From Chitinispirillales bacterium (lineage in GTDB: Bacteria; Fibrobacterota; Chitinivibrionia; Chitinivibrionales; Chitinivibrionaceae): a DNA stretch of 57,249 nt. Shown here piece by piece: positions 40,400 to 49,547 of this stretch (position 1 is the stretch's first letter; each line of letters opens with the position of its first letter). The notes beneath the pieces are model-generated. The model searched no databases and had not been told where the DNA came from. It saw only the letters and a list, made by a program, of their open reading frames with translations. The stretch spans positions 1-57,249 of the forward strand of contig JAIRUI010000086.1 in the NCBI GenBank assembly GCA_031254455.1, read 5' to 3'. The translations under genes were made by a program, and so were the position numbers.

Positions 40400-41737
40400 A
40401 TGAAAAAATTGGTGGGAATCGTTGCGTTGTCGTTAACGTTCTCGTTGTCTGCACAGGATGTGCAAGACGAAGCGGTTATGTTGGAACAGGAAATGTCGGA
40501 TGAGAGCGCGTTCATACAAGAAGAACCCGCACCTGCGCCGGTACCGGTAATTATTGCAAAGGTTGAAGAGCCTGCGCCTGTCGCCGTAAAACTTGAAGAG
40601 AAAAAAGAAGAGAAGAAAAGCGAGTATCCTAAAATCAAGCAAAGCGGGGCAGTGTCTTTTACGCCTCGGATGGAAATCTTGGGAAGTAACGACGCTTCCG
40701 GCGATAAAATTGATAATCCTGCAGCGAATCAACGCCGTTTGATGCTCGGCTGGAGTTACAAGTTGAGCGTCGCGGTTAATGAAAAACTTGATCTTAACTT
40801 CCGTTTATCTGAACCTTCTGCGGAAGCCGGAACCGCTATCGCAGGGTCGGGAAGCAATCTTAAAAATATGATTGCCGTTTATTTACCGAACGCATATTTC
40901 ACTTGGAAAGCGGCAAAAGTTTTCCATCTTTCCGGCGGATTGTTAAATATTGCAAACAATACGGCGCTTGATTTGGAAACCAACTGGAGTGAAAAAGATC
41001 CGTCGAAAGTTTATGGAAACCAGTACTTCAATTCGCTTGCCGGACTTGATTTTGCGTTTCCCGTTACGCCTTCCGCCAAAATTTTTCTGACGGCGGGTAT
41101 AGTCGATAACACTAATTGGAATAAACTTGAAATAGCGGGCGCCGATACAGTTAAACCGTACAGCGACGGAAGAATTATGGTGGGAGCGGATTTGTCTCTT
41201 GCCGAAAAGAAAGTCAGTTTGAGACCGCTTATCAGCGTTAAAACCAGAGGCGATTTGAAGATTAATGACAGTACAATAAATTCAGACAGAAAACCTGTTA
41301 TCGCCGAAGGCATTGACATGAGTTTTAAGATTGCAACTCCATTTTCTTTGAACGCTAACATAGGCGCGGTTCAAGACAATTTGGGCGATGATAAGGAACG
41401 TTACAATCTTATCGGCGCGGGAGTAGAACCGGTATTTACTTTCGGCGGTGAAAACAGTAAGTTGTTTACTATTCGTGCGAAATATGCGTTCGATATATCA
41501 AGCAACGGCGCCGATTCCGCGGTAAGCAAAGATAACGACAAGAAATCTTTCACGAATCATATAGACGCCCGTTTCGCGATTGCGGTTAACGAAAAGATGT
41601 CGATTGTTCCGCGTCTTCGTTACTGGCAAAACAACGGGGCAGGCTGGTATGAACGGACAACTAAAGCGTATGTCGACAATGACGAACGCTCAAAATCTCT
41701 TGCCAGATATGAAATCGCTTTCATAGCGTCGTTCTAA
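40400..41737 (+). CDS. Outer-membrane beta-barrel (porin-like) protein
   Basis: A 445-aa exported protein with TTTTGGAGG before the ATG. The signal peptide is MKKLVGIVALSLTFSLSA. A Pro/Glu/Val-rich periplasmic linker (EEPAPAPVPVIIAKVEEPAP, about residues 40-70) is followed by many amphipathic strands (PRMEILGSN, LSVAVNEKLDLNFRLSE, HIDARFAIAVNEKMSIVPRL), ending RYEIAFIASF with the terminal phenylalanine expected for a BAM substrate. The Pro-rich segment may reach the peptidoglycan. Phosphate-selective or general porins have a similar size, but no family is certain. A strong terminator follows. Confidence 0.8.
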   Translation: MKKLVGIVALSLTFSLSAQDVQDEAVMLEQEMSDESAFIQEEPAPAPVPVIIAKVEEPAPVAVKLEEKKEEKKSEYPKIKQSGAVSFTPRMEILGSNDASGDKIDNPAANQRRLMLGWSYKLSVAVNEKLDLNFRLSEPSAEAGTAIAGSGSNLKNMIAVYLPNAYFTWKAAKVFHLSGGLLNIANNTALDLETNWSEKDPSKVYGNQYFNSLAGLDFAFPVTPSAKIFLTAGIVDNTNWNKLEIAGADTVKPYSDGRIMVGADLSLAEKKVSLRPLISVKTRGDLKINDSTINSDRKPVIAEGIDMSFKIATPFSLNANIGAVQDNLGDDKERYNLIGAGVEPVFTFGGENSKLFTIRAKYAFDISSNGADSAVSKDNDKKSFTNHIDARFAIAVNEKMSIVPRLRYWQNNGAGWYERTTKAYVDNDERSKSLARYEIAFIASF

Positions 41738-41763
41738 AATCCGAAATTTTTAGAAAATTTTGG

Positions 41764-41793
41764 GCGCAGACATAATTTGTCTGCGCTTTTTTT
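41764..41793 (+). terminator. Rho-independent terminator after the OMP gene
   Basis: GCGCAGACA (41764-41772) and TGTCTGCGC (41778-41786) form a perfect 9-bp stem with a 5-nt loop, followed by seven T. Confidence 0.95.
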
Positions 41794-41881
41794 GTTTGTA
41801 AAATTTCGTTTTTTGTTGAATTTATTGTTTGTATGATATCTAAAAAAGTATTTTTTGTGAAAAGAGTTACGGGAGGTTTTT

Positions 41882-42826
41882 GTGAGAATTTTTGAAAACG
41901 TAAAGTTTGATACGAGTCCGATACTCATTGCCGCTTGGCCCGGAATTGGAAACGTCGGAATTATGACCGCAAATTATATTCGCGAAAAAATAGGAGCGTA
42001 CCCGTTTGCCGAAATAGATATGAAACCGTATTTTGTTCCCGAACTCGTAGTCGTTAACGACGGAATTGCAGATTTTCCAAAACCTCCGGCTTCAATTATT
42101 TATTACAAGCGAAATCCCGATTTGCTGGTTTTTGAAAGCAACGTACAAATAACGGGAAGGGACGGATTGGCAATTGCAAAATCACTAATCCGTCTTGCCG
42201 CATATGCGAGAGTTAAACGACTTTATACTCTTGCCGCGCTTCCCGTAAATACGACACACAAAGTCGAATCGCAGATTTATGGAGCGTTTACCGAAAAAAA
42301 CGTTTTGGAAGAGTTTGAACGAAAGAGCGTAATTCCGCTTACGGAGGGTTGTATAGCCGGGCATAACGGACTTTTGCTGGGACTCGCTAAAGAATATAAT
42401 ATTGAAGCGGGATGTTTTTTGGGGACGGTTCCGGTTTTTGCGGCGAATACTTACTATCCGAAAGCGTCGTTAAAAATTATTGAATTGTTTGAGGATTTGC
42501 TTGAAATCGAAATTGATAAGACAAGTATTAAAGAAAAAATTATGCTTGTTAATGAACATTTTAATTCAATTGAAGATAAAATTAAAGAATTTCCCTATAG
42601 AATACTGCAGCCGGAGACAAATGTTTCAAATCCGATAGACGATATATTATCGGATAATTCGCTTAACGGCGACGAACCGATTCCCGAAGCGATTATGGAG
42701 AAAATAGAGCGTTTATTTCAGGACGCGGCAAACGACAGGAACAAAGCGGTCGTTCTTAAAAAAGAATTGGACAGGTGGAACGTATATGAACTTTACGAAG
42801 ACAGGTTTTTAAAGTTGTTTAAGTAA
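41882..42826 (+). CDS. PAC2 family protein
   Basis: A 314-aa protein with a PAC2 (proteasome assembly chaperone 2-like) domain: PILIAAWPGIGNVGIMTANY, LRAYPFAEID-like continuation and the loop PVNTTHKVESQIYGAFTEKN, then EGCIAGHNGLLLGLAKEYNI. A helical C-terminal tail (residues about 215-314) follows. GTG start at 41882 with GGAGG 6 nt upstream. Bacterial PAC2 proteins are of unknown function. The next gene, a methyltransferase, begins 12 nt later behind the AAGGAG that overlaps this stop. Confidence 0.85.
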   Translation: MRIFENVKFDTSPILIAAWPGIGNVGIMTANYIREKIGAYPFAEIDMKPYFVPELVVVNDGIADFPKPPASIIYYKRNPDLLVFESNVQITGRDGLAIAKSLIRLAAYARVKRLYTLAALPVNTTHKVESQIYGAFTEKNVLEEFERKSVIPLTEGCIAGHNGLLLGLAKEYNIEAGCFLGTVPVFAANTYYPKASLKIIELFEDLLEIEIDKTSIKEKIMLVNEHFNSIEDKIKEFPYRILQPETNVSNPIDDILSDNSLNGDEPIPEAIMEKIERLFQDAANDRNKAVVLKKELDRWNVYELYEDRFLKLFK

Positions 42827-42838
42827 GGAGATAGTAAA

Positions 42839-43918
42839 ATAGCGAAAAAGATTTTCAATTTAGATAAAACAAAAGCGTATGAAGCGGCGGCAAAAGCGCA
42901 GGCATTGGCGTTTGCGCCCGCGTTTTTTCACGCGGCGATTATTTTGCGAAATAAAGGCGTTCTAAACTTTCTTAACGAAAACGATGAAGGAAAATCCGAA
43001 AAAGAAATAGCGGCTTTTTGTAAATTAAACGATTACGCCGCAAGAATTTTGCTTGAAGCGGGAGAGGCGGCGGGCGTTTTAATTAATAACGAAAATAAAT
43101 ATTATTTGTCAAAAATGGGATTTCTTTTAATTTCCGACGAAATCACAAAAAGAAACTTGAATTTCATAAACGACGTTTGCTATCAAGGTTTTGCCTTTTT
43201 AGGCGAGTCTATTGAAGAGCGAAAACCTGTCGGACTAAAAGTTTTCGGAGAATGGGATACTATTTACGCCGGACTTTCACAACTTTCTCCAAAAGTTAAA
43301 AAGAGTTGGTTTGAATTTGACCATTACTATTCGGATACGGCGTTTGACGAAGCGCTGAAAATTATTTTTGAAAATGGAAAATGCCAAAATATTCTTGATG
43401 TCGGCGGAAACACCGGAAGATTTGCGATAAAATGTGCGCAATTTTGCGATTATGTAAAAATTACTATTTTAGACCATGAAGGACAACTTGTCGCTGCGAA
43501 AGAAAATGCAAAAAATGCCGGATTTCAAGAACGAATCGACGGTTTTGCGTTAAATTTGCTCGACCATTCAAAAGCGTTCCCGAAAAATTTTGATGCGGTT
43601 TGGATGAGCCAGTTTTTGGATTGTTTTCCTCCGAAAGATATTATAGAACTACTCAAACGCGGAAAAGAAGCGTTGAACGAAAACGGGTTTTTGTACATTA
43701 TGGAGCCGTTTGTCGATACGCAAAAACATCCGCAGGCTAAACTTGCGCTTGTAGGAACTTCTTTATATTTCACCGCTATGGCAAACGGAACGTCCAGAAT
43801 GTATCATTGCGACGAGATGATGGAATATGCGAAAGCGGCGCAGTTGGAAGTTGTCAGCATATTTGATTCGGTAGGCGGTTTTCAGACTATTCTCAGACTT
43901 AGAAGCCGCGATTCATAA
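42839..43918 (+). CDS. SAM-dependent methyltransferase with apparent AUA start
   Basis: A protein of about 359 aa from position 42839. The N-terminal winged-helix/dimerisation part (FAPAFFHAAIILRNKGVLNF, KEIAAFCKLNDYAARILLEA) and the C-terminal AdoMet fold (NILDVGGNTGRFAIKCAQFC, VWMSQFLDCFPPKDI, LYIMEPFVDTQKHP) match the O-methyltransferase family 2 layout. The only in-frame standard start is a TTG at 42905, inside a conserved-looking helix and without a ribosome-binding site. AAGGAG (42825-42830) is correctly placed for ATA at 42839, giving AKKIFNLDKTKAYEAAAKAQ after the start. The 3' end overlaps bamA (opposite strand) by 20 nt. Confidence 0.8.
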   Translation: MAKKIFNLDKTKAYEAAAKAQALAFAPAFFHAAIILRNKGVLNFLNENDEGKSEKEIAAFCKLNDYAARILLEAGEAAGVLINNENKYYLSKMGFLLISDEITKRNLNFINDVCYQGFAFLGESIEERKPVGLKVFGEWDTIYAGLSQLSPKVKKSWFEFDHYYSDTAFDEALKIIFENGKCQNILDVGGNTGRFAIKCAQFCDYVKITILDHEGQLVAAKENAKNAGFQERIDGFALNLLDHSKAFPKNFDAVWMSQFLDCFPPKDIIELLKRGKEALNENGFLYIMEPFVDTQKHPQAKLALVGTSLYFTAMANGTSRMYHCDEMMEYAKAAQLEVVSIFDSVGGFQTILRLRSRDS

Positions 43919-46178
43919 TAAAATGCAAATTAAATTTTGATTTTCGTCCGTCGGACATGAATCTTGCCTGCGGATCGTCAAGCCCCCAAGCAAAGTCAAA
44001 TCCTAAAAGTCCTACCATAGGAAGCATTAGGCGAAATCCGAATCCTACGCCTTTACACATATCGGTTAAGTCGATTTGCGAAGCGTTTTTCCATCCGTTA
44101 CCCATGTCGAAAAAAGTTCCCATATAAAATTGCTGGTCGACTATGGGAAAACGGATTTCTCCGGAAACAGTAGCCATGTTAAGATTTATGCTTACCTCTC
44201 CTTCGTCATAACCGCGTAAGATCCCGTCGTAATACACTCCGCCGACTTGGAACAAGTCGCTGTATGCTATAATAGGTTGCTGTCGTTCAATTAGCGAACC
44301 TATCATTCCGAATTTTGTCTTTGCACCTAATACGAATTTCCAAAACATAGGCAAATACCATTCATAAGATACTATTCCTTTTACAAAACTATACGTTTCA
44401 AGCCCGTTGCTAAGTAAACGTCCGTTCGTTCCTCCGATGAATCCGCCAATTCTGAAAATTGAGCCCTGGGTCGGAAATTGCGGGTAATCGGTATCGTTTC
44501 TTGTTATTGACAAATACCATCTGCTTAGAATACCGCGATTAACAATTTTGACGCCGAGCGAATCGTCTATGAACGAATAGTTGGTATTGTTGTAATCGTA
44601 ACTTAATAAGTGGCGGATTCCCGCCGAGAAATAGTCGTCAGGCCATTTTAAACGGCGGCCTATCCCGTACTCGATACCGGCTCGGCTGTAATTGTAATAT
44701 TCGTTTGTATATTTTACATCCTCATAAAAAATTTGAGATGAAAAAGAAGTCGGCGAATTAAAAATCCATGGCTCCATAAATCCTATAGAGTATCGTTTTC
44801 TTCCCTTTGCAAAATCAATCGTCGCATCAAGCATTTCACCCGCTCCTCTAAAATTCGGTATCGCGACGCTGAAATTTCCTCCTACTCCGTCTTGAACGGA
44901 ATAGGTAACCCCTGCGGAAAATTGTCCTATGTTTTCTTTTTCTTTAACGTCGAATATCAAATCGATAGTTCCGTCGGGATTCATTGATATATCGGGCGCT
45001 ACGTTGTCAAAATAATTTAGTTGGCGCACGTCGCGGATTGAACGTTCCATAGCGGATTGGTCGTATTTCTGCCCCGGATATATACGTAATTCTCTGCGTA
45101 TTACCTGTTCTCGCGTTTTTTCATTGCCGGTAATGTCAATTTTGCGGACTATTGCAGGACGTCCTTCCGTTATCGAAAATATCACGTCTATAGTATCGCC
45201 GCGATATTTGTACTTTGGTTCTGCGCTTGCCCATAAATAGCCTTGATTTCTATAAATGTTTCCTACCGCTTGCCGCGTCATTAAAAATTTTGTCCGCGCA
45301 AAAGGTTTTCCTCTTTGCATTAATACCGCCGCCTGTAAATTGTCTGAATCGATTATTTCGTTATTCACAAAATAAAAATCGCCGGTATAATATTTTTTAC
45401 CTTCTTCTATTTCTATGTTTATCGTTATGCCTTTGCCGTCTTTGGTTTTGCTCACGGAATCGCTGATTATACGTGCGTCCATGTAACCTTCTTCGTTATA
45501 AGATAAAACAAGTGAATCTAAATGTTGTTTATAAACGGATTCGTTAAATTCTCCGCTACTAAAAATGTGTCGTTCTTTTGTGCGAAATTTATGTTTGAGC
45601 TTTTTATCGGAAAAGGAACTGTTTCCGATAAAATTGATTTCTTCGACCCGCACTTTGTCGCCCTCGTCAATAGAAAATTTTAAAACGACGTAACCCAAAA
45701 CTTTTGTTTCCGTTATTTCGGACGTAATGTCAACGTTTAAATATCCTTTATCGGCGTACGCTTTTCTGATTATTTCGGTTAAAGAATGTATTTTAGAATC
45801 GGGAATACGCTCTCCCTGACGAATTTTCAGCAGTTCGGTAAGGCGTGATTTTCCTATTTTACGGTTTCCTTTGAATTCTAATGCGTCAAGATACGGATTT
45901 TCTACGATTATAATTTTCAACGAAACCGACGATTCGTCTTCGTTTTGGGGGACGATATCTATTGTTTTAAATTTTCCTGAACGATAAAGTTGTTTTATTG
46001 TCTTTGCGACATCTTTGTTTTCTATATTTTGTCCGACGCTTATGGGAATCATAGAAAAGATAGTTTTTTCACGCTCGTTTATAAGTCCTTCTATTGTTAT
46101 ATTTTCCAATTTTTTTTGTGCGAAAATACTACCCGAAATAAATAGTAAAAGCGCAAAAATCGTATATAAACGAAACAT
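43899..46178 (-). CDS. bamA: Outer membrane assembly factor BamA (Omp85)
   Basis: The central insertase of the BAM complex, 759 aa. The ATG at 46178 (GGAG 7 nt upstream) gives the signal peptide MFRLYTIFALLLFISGSIFA; an upstream in-frame ATG at 46220 is rejected. Five POTRA domains (about residues 20-345; for example VSLKIIIVENPYLDALEFKG and VIFSITEGRPAIVRKIDITG) precede the 16-strand barrel. The barrel has the Omp85 motif DQQFYMGTFFDMGNGW, the MLDATIDFAKGRKRYSIGFM region and a C-terminal FNLHFIMNRGF. This gene establishes a Gram-negative envelope. Confidence 0.95.
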   Translation of the reverse strand: MFRLYTIFALLLFISGSIFAQKKLENITIEGLINEREKTIFSMIPISVGQNIENKDVAKTIKQLYRSGKFKTIDIVPQNEDESSVSLKIIIVENPYLDALEFKGNRKIGKSRLTELLKIRQGERIPDSKIHSLTEIIRKAYADKGYLNVDITSEITETKVLGYVVLKFSIDEGDKVRVEEINFIGNSSFSDKKLKHKFRTKERHIFSSGEFNESVYKQHLDSLVLSYNEEGYMDARIISDSVSKTKDGKGITINIEIEEGKKYYTGDFYFVNNEIIDSDNLQAAVLMQRGKPFARTKFLMTRQAVGNIYRNQGYLWASAEPKYKYRGDTIDVIFSITEGRPAIVRKIDITGNEKTREQVIRRELRIYPGQKYDQSAMERSIRDVRQLNYFDNVAPDISMNPDGTIDLIFDVKEKENIGQFSAGVTYSVQDGVGGNFSVAIPNFRGAGEMLDATIDFAKGRKRYSIGFMEPWIFNSPTSFSSQIFYEDVKYTNEYYNYSRAGIEYGIGRRLKWPDDYFSAGIRHLLSYDYNNTNYSFIDDSLGVKIVNRGILSRWYLSITRNDTDYPQFPTQGSIFRIGGFIGGTNGRLLSNGLETYSFVKGIVSYEWYLPMFWKFVLGAKTKFGMIGSLIERQQPIIAYSDLFQVGGVYYDGILRGYDEGEVSINLNMATVSGEIRFPIVDQQFYMGTFFDMGNGWKNASQIDLTDMCKGVGFGFRLMLPMVGLLGFDFAWGLDDPQARFMSDGRKSKFNLHFIMNRGF

Positions 46179-46357
46179 TATTTCTCCGTGAAATTCAAAA
46201 AACCCGCTTATTTTTTTCATAAAATAATTAATGACGCGCTTACAAAAGGAGAAATTTCACAAAAAACAAAAAATACAAACGAGTTTTTGTTTTTTCTTAT
46301 TGAAACAAAAAGTATTTTGTTAAAATGGGTTGTAACTAGTGTTTTACAGGAAAAAGA

Positions 46358-47605
46358 ATGAAGAAATTATATTTCGTAACGGTACTATTTATACTTTTGA
46401 AAATCAATTTTGCGCAGACGAATCAGTCGTTAGAGGAAGAATTAATGTTATTCGGCGCAGAGGATTTCTTTATTGACGACAGCAATATCTCGTCAAACAG
46501 CGTTGAACCTTTCCAGATTCAAGAAGATACGGTTGTTGCGGCTGACGACGGCGCAAGCAGCCTTGATACTACGACTGTTCCCAAATCGGGACGCGTCAGC
46601 GGCAGACTTCAAGCGATACCGGCGTTTTCGTCGTCGGCTCCTATATCTACGGGGCAAGGCAAGCCGACGGACGCTTCAGTCGTAGAAATTTCAGTTTTTG
46701 ACACCGCTTCGGTTACGTTTGAATCGTCAATTGATTTTTCACGGAATTTATCGCAATACCGCTCGCCGCAAAAAGCGCTTTTTTATTCGCTTTTAATTCC
46801 TGGATTTGGGCAGGCGTACAACAAAAAATATTGGCGTACCGGTCTGTACGCGGCAATTGAAGTCGGAATGATAGCGGGTGCGATTTATTTTAGAAAAGAT
46901 GCGAAAAACGTTCGAAAAAACGCCGAGAATTTTGCTAAAGAGCATTTTGAAAAGGATAGTTTAGAAAAATTTTATCGCAAACTTACAGAATACGGAGAAG
47001 GTATCGATTATAGTTATTCCGATTACGAAGAAGAAAAGGAAAAAGATGTCGGCAGATTGATTTTCGGAGACAATTTAGGATTCTTTAACGAATTTGATTC
47101 TATTACAGGAAAAGAAACAAAGGGTTACGAAAGATATTTGGAAGAATTTGACAATGATTTTTACGGAAACAGATTTGGGGTCGGAAGTATTTTCGGCGTT
47201 CATGGCTGGGACGACGCAGCGCCGGACTACGGTGATAAATATTCGAGTTTTTATCCTGATAAATATGATATTGACAGCGCCACGCTTTTGCGTATAATGA
47301 TTGAAGGAAAGGCGGTGTTTGGCGCTTCGCGAAATCAGAACGATTACAATTCAAGGATGGATTACAGCAGAAAACAGATGCAGCGCAGTTCGGTTTTTAT
47401 CGTTGGAATTTTTGTGAACCATGTCGCTTCGGCAGTGGATGCGTTTATTTCGGCGATTATCCATAATCGCAAATTACTCAAAGAAGAAACCGGCGACAGT
47501 ACAAAACCGGAAGATATTTTGAGCAGAATTTCAATTAATGGAGGAATGTATGTTGGCGCCGACTATAATTTAACGTCAACACTGGGACTCACATGGAGAT
47601 TTTAG
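46358..47605 (+). CDS. DUF5683-type exported/membrane protein
   Basis: A 415-aa protein with signal peptide MKKLYFVTVLFILLKINFAQ and a Ser/Asp-rich region to about residue 140. It then has the DUF5683 core ALFYSLLIPGFGQAYNKKYW with RTGLYAAIEVGMIAGAIYF, an extended acidic insert, and a second hydrophobic segment (VFIVGIFVNHVASAVDAFIS). DUF5683 proteins are frequent in Bacteroidota/Fibrobacterota and of unknown function. It is divergent from bamA (180-nt gap) and overlaps the following related gene by 13 nt. Confidence 0.82.
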   Translation: MKKLYFVTVLFILLKINFAQTNQSLEEELMLFGAEDFFIDDSNISSNSVEPFQIQEDTVVAADDGASSLDTTTVPKSGRVSGRLQAIPAFSSSAPISTGQGKPTDASVVEISVFDTASVTFESSIDFSRNLSQYRSPQKALFYSLLIPGFGQAYNKKYWRTGLYAAIEVGMIAGAIYFRKDAKNVRKNAENFAKEHFEKDSLEKFYRKLTEYGEGIDYSYSDYEEEKEKDVGRLIFGDNLGFFNEFDSITGKETKGYERYLEEFDNDFYGNRFGVGSIFGVHGWDDAAPDYGDKYSSFYPDKYDIDSATLLRIMIEGKAVFGASRNQNDYNSRMDYSRKQMQRSSVFIVGIFVNHVASAVDAFISAIIHNRKLLKEETGDSTKPEDILSRISINGGMYVGADYNLTSTLGLTWRF

Positions 47606-48285
47606 CAAAGAAAAATTTCTTGTTTATTATAATAATTACATTTTTTTGTAATTCGTTTTCACAGGAAATTTCGGTAGATTTGCAGGATATTAAACAAAAA
47701 ACAAATACAAAACCGAATTGGGCGGCGAGCGGAATGAATTTAATTTTACCTGGAACCGGTTTTTTTTATTTGTCCGAAAAAAAACCCGCTACGGCGTTTT
47801 TAACCGCCGATATTTTATTTTGGAGCGGATTTTTTTATACTAACGTTACTTCCAAGAACCGCTACGACGACTCAAAAAGTTATGCGAGAATGTATGCGCA
47901 TACACAAAGCGGAAGATCAAGCGGCGACCAATACTGGGCTTATCTGGCGAACAAAAATTTTATGAAAACGCAAGATTTTAACAATGCTATTAAGAATAAT
48001 CGAGAATTGGATAAACTATATACGGATGAAAACGATTATTGGAGTTGGGATAGTGAAGAACGCCGCGATGAATATGCGCAAATTCGTAAAAAAGCCGGAT
48101 ATTGGAAAACCGCATCGACGCTTATTTTGGGTTCTCTTGCGCTTAATCGGCTTGCGGCTTTTGTTTCTGCAAGAATTGTTACAAATAAATATAACGACAA
48201 GGTGGAAATATCCGCACCTGCCGTCGTCGGCGTCATAGACACCCAATCAAAAACATTCGGAGTTTCACTCTTATTCGGAATATAA
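47593..48285 (+). CDS. Second DUF5683-like protein
   Basis: A 230-aa protein whose ATG lies inside the end of the preceding gene. It has a signal peptide (NFLFIIIITFFCNSFSQ), then WAASGMNLILPGTGFFYLSE, the same PG.G..Y core as its neighbour, then a hydrophobic segment and a C-terminal LALNRLAAFVSARIV. A shorter relative of the upstream gene and probably its partner. It ends at a terminator-like hairpin shared with gap. Confidence 0.78.
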   Translation: MEILAKKNFLFIIIITFFCNSFSQEISVDLQDIKQKTNTKPNWAASGMNLILPGTGFFYLSEKKPATAFLTADILFWSGFFYTNVTSKNRYDDSKSYARMYAHTQSGRSSGDQYWAYLANKNFMKTQDFNNAIKNNRELDKLYTDENDYWSWDSEERRDEYAQIRKKAGYWKTASTLILGSLALNRLAAFVSARIVTNKYNDKVEISAPAVVGVIDTQSKTFGVSLLFGI

Positions 48286-48313
48286 AAAAGCGGATCGTTT
48301 TCAATCCGCTTTA
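48281..48313 (-). terminator. Terminator between DUF5683 gene and gap (bidirectional)
   Basis: AAAGCGGAT (48287-48295) and ATCCGCTTT (48304-48312) form a perfect 9-bp stem with an 8-nt loop. Read on the minus strand it is followed by TTTTTT, which suits gap; on the plus strand the T-run is shorter (TTTAT). Confidence 0.85.
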
Positions 48314-48338
48314 TCAATCGTTAAAAAGTTTTCAAAAA

Positions 48339-49355
48339 CTATTTTGAAATTACTTTCGCCATTTCAATACATTTATTTGAATAACCCCATTCGTTGTCAT
48401 ACCAAGAGAGCAGTTTAACAAAATTGCCGTCAAGCGCTAACGACTTATCAGCATCGAAAATGGAAGTACGAGCGTCGCCTCTGAAATCCGTCGAAACTAC
48501 CGATTCTTCGGTATAACCCAAAACTCCTTTGAGTCCGCCTTTTTCAACGTCTGTTTCCGACGCTTCTTTAATCGCTTTTTTAATTTCGTCAAATGTCGCC
48601 GCGTTTTTAAGTTCCGCCGTCAAATCCACGATAGATACGTCGCTTGACGGAATGCGAAGCGAAATACCTGTAAGTTTTTTATTAAGTTCCGGCAAAACCA
48701 AGCCAACCGCTTTCGCGGCGCCTGTTGAAGACGGAATTATATTTTCAAGAATACCGCGTCCGCCTCTCCAGTCCTTTTTGGAAGGTCCATCTACTGTTTT
48801 TTGCGTCGCCGTCGCCGCATGGACGGTAGTCATAAGACCTTTTACGATTCCGAATTTTTCATGAACGACTTTTGCCAAAGGCGCAAGGCAGTTCGTTGTG
48901 CAAGATGCGTTTGAAATAATTGTCTCGCCCGCGTATAACTTGTGGTTTACGCCGTACACGAAAGTCGGCGTGTTATCTTTTGCCGGAGCGGAGAGTATTA
49001 CTTTTTTTGCACCCGCCGCGATATGTTTTTTTGCAGTTTCTTGATCAAGGAAAAAACCGGTCGATTCAATAATAATATCTGCGCCTACTTCGTCCCATTT
49101 AAGATCCGCGGGGTCATATTCCGCGGTTAACCGTACCTTTTTGCCGTTTACGATGAGATTATTGTCTTCTATTGAAATCTCACCTTTAAATTTACCGTGA
49201 ACCGAGTCGTATTTTAGCATATATGCCAAATAATCCGGCTCAAGCAAATCGTTAATTCCTACGATTTCGATTTCGTCGGCAAAACTCGCAACCGCGCTGC
49301 GAAATACATTGCGACCGATACGACCAAATCCATTAATACCAATTTTAATAGCCAT
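48339..49355 (-). CDS. gap: Glyceraldehyde-3-phosphate dehydrogenase
   Basis: A 338-aa glycolytic dehydrogenase. The NAD-binding start is KIGINGFGRIGRNVFRS, the active site SNASCTTNCLAPL (catalytic Cys152), the activating histidine is in MTTVHAATATQ (His179), and further motifs are GGRGILENIIPSSTGAAKAV and SWYDNEWGYSN. The residue at the NAD/NADP discriminating position is Asp (INDLL), which favours NAD. GGAGG stands before the ATG. Monocistronic on this evidence, with its own terminator. Confidence 0.97.
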   Translation of the reverse strand: MAIKIGINGFGRIGRNVFRSAVASFADEIEIVGINDLLEPDYLAYMLKYDSVHGKFKGEISIEDNNLIVNGKKVRLTAEYDPADLKWDEVGADIIIESTGFFLDQETAKKHIAAGAKKVILSAPAKDNTPTFVYGVNHKLYAGETIISNASCTTNCLAPLAKVVHEKFGIVKGLMTTVHAATATQKTVDGPSKKDWRGGRGILENIIPSSTGAAKAVGLVLPELNKKLTGISLRIPSSDVSIVDLTAELKNAATFDEIKKAIKEASETDVEKGGLKGVLGYTEESVVSTDFRGDARTSIFDADKSLALDGNFVKLLSWYDNEWGYSNKCIEMAKVISK

Positions 49356-49523
49356 AAATCCTCCAAAACTAAAAACTATTATACTAAAAACATATCCGTA
49401 AAATACATTATGCTAAAAGAGTAAGCGAATTTTTTTCATTACCGGCAAAATAAAGTCGCTTTTGATGTTTAATTCACATGATAATCGGTAATATTTGTAA
49501 TTTTTTAATTTCAAAAAAGTATT

Positions 49524-49540
49524 TTTCGGTAAAACCGAAA
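49524..49540 (+). promoter_or_regulatory. Small hairpin at the aroA ribosome-binding site
   Basis: TTTCGGT and ACCGAAA form a 7-bp stem with an AAA loop. Its 3' arm runs into the AAAGGG ribosome-binding site of aroA (ATG at 49548), so folding could reduce initiation. No aptamer or known regulator seen. Confidence 0.4.
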
Positions 49541-49547
49541 GGGAATT

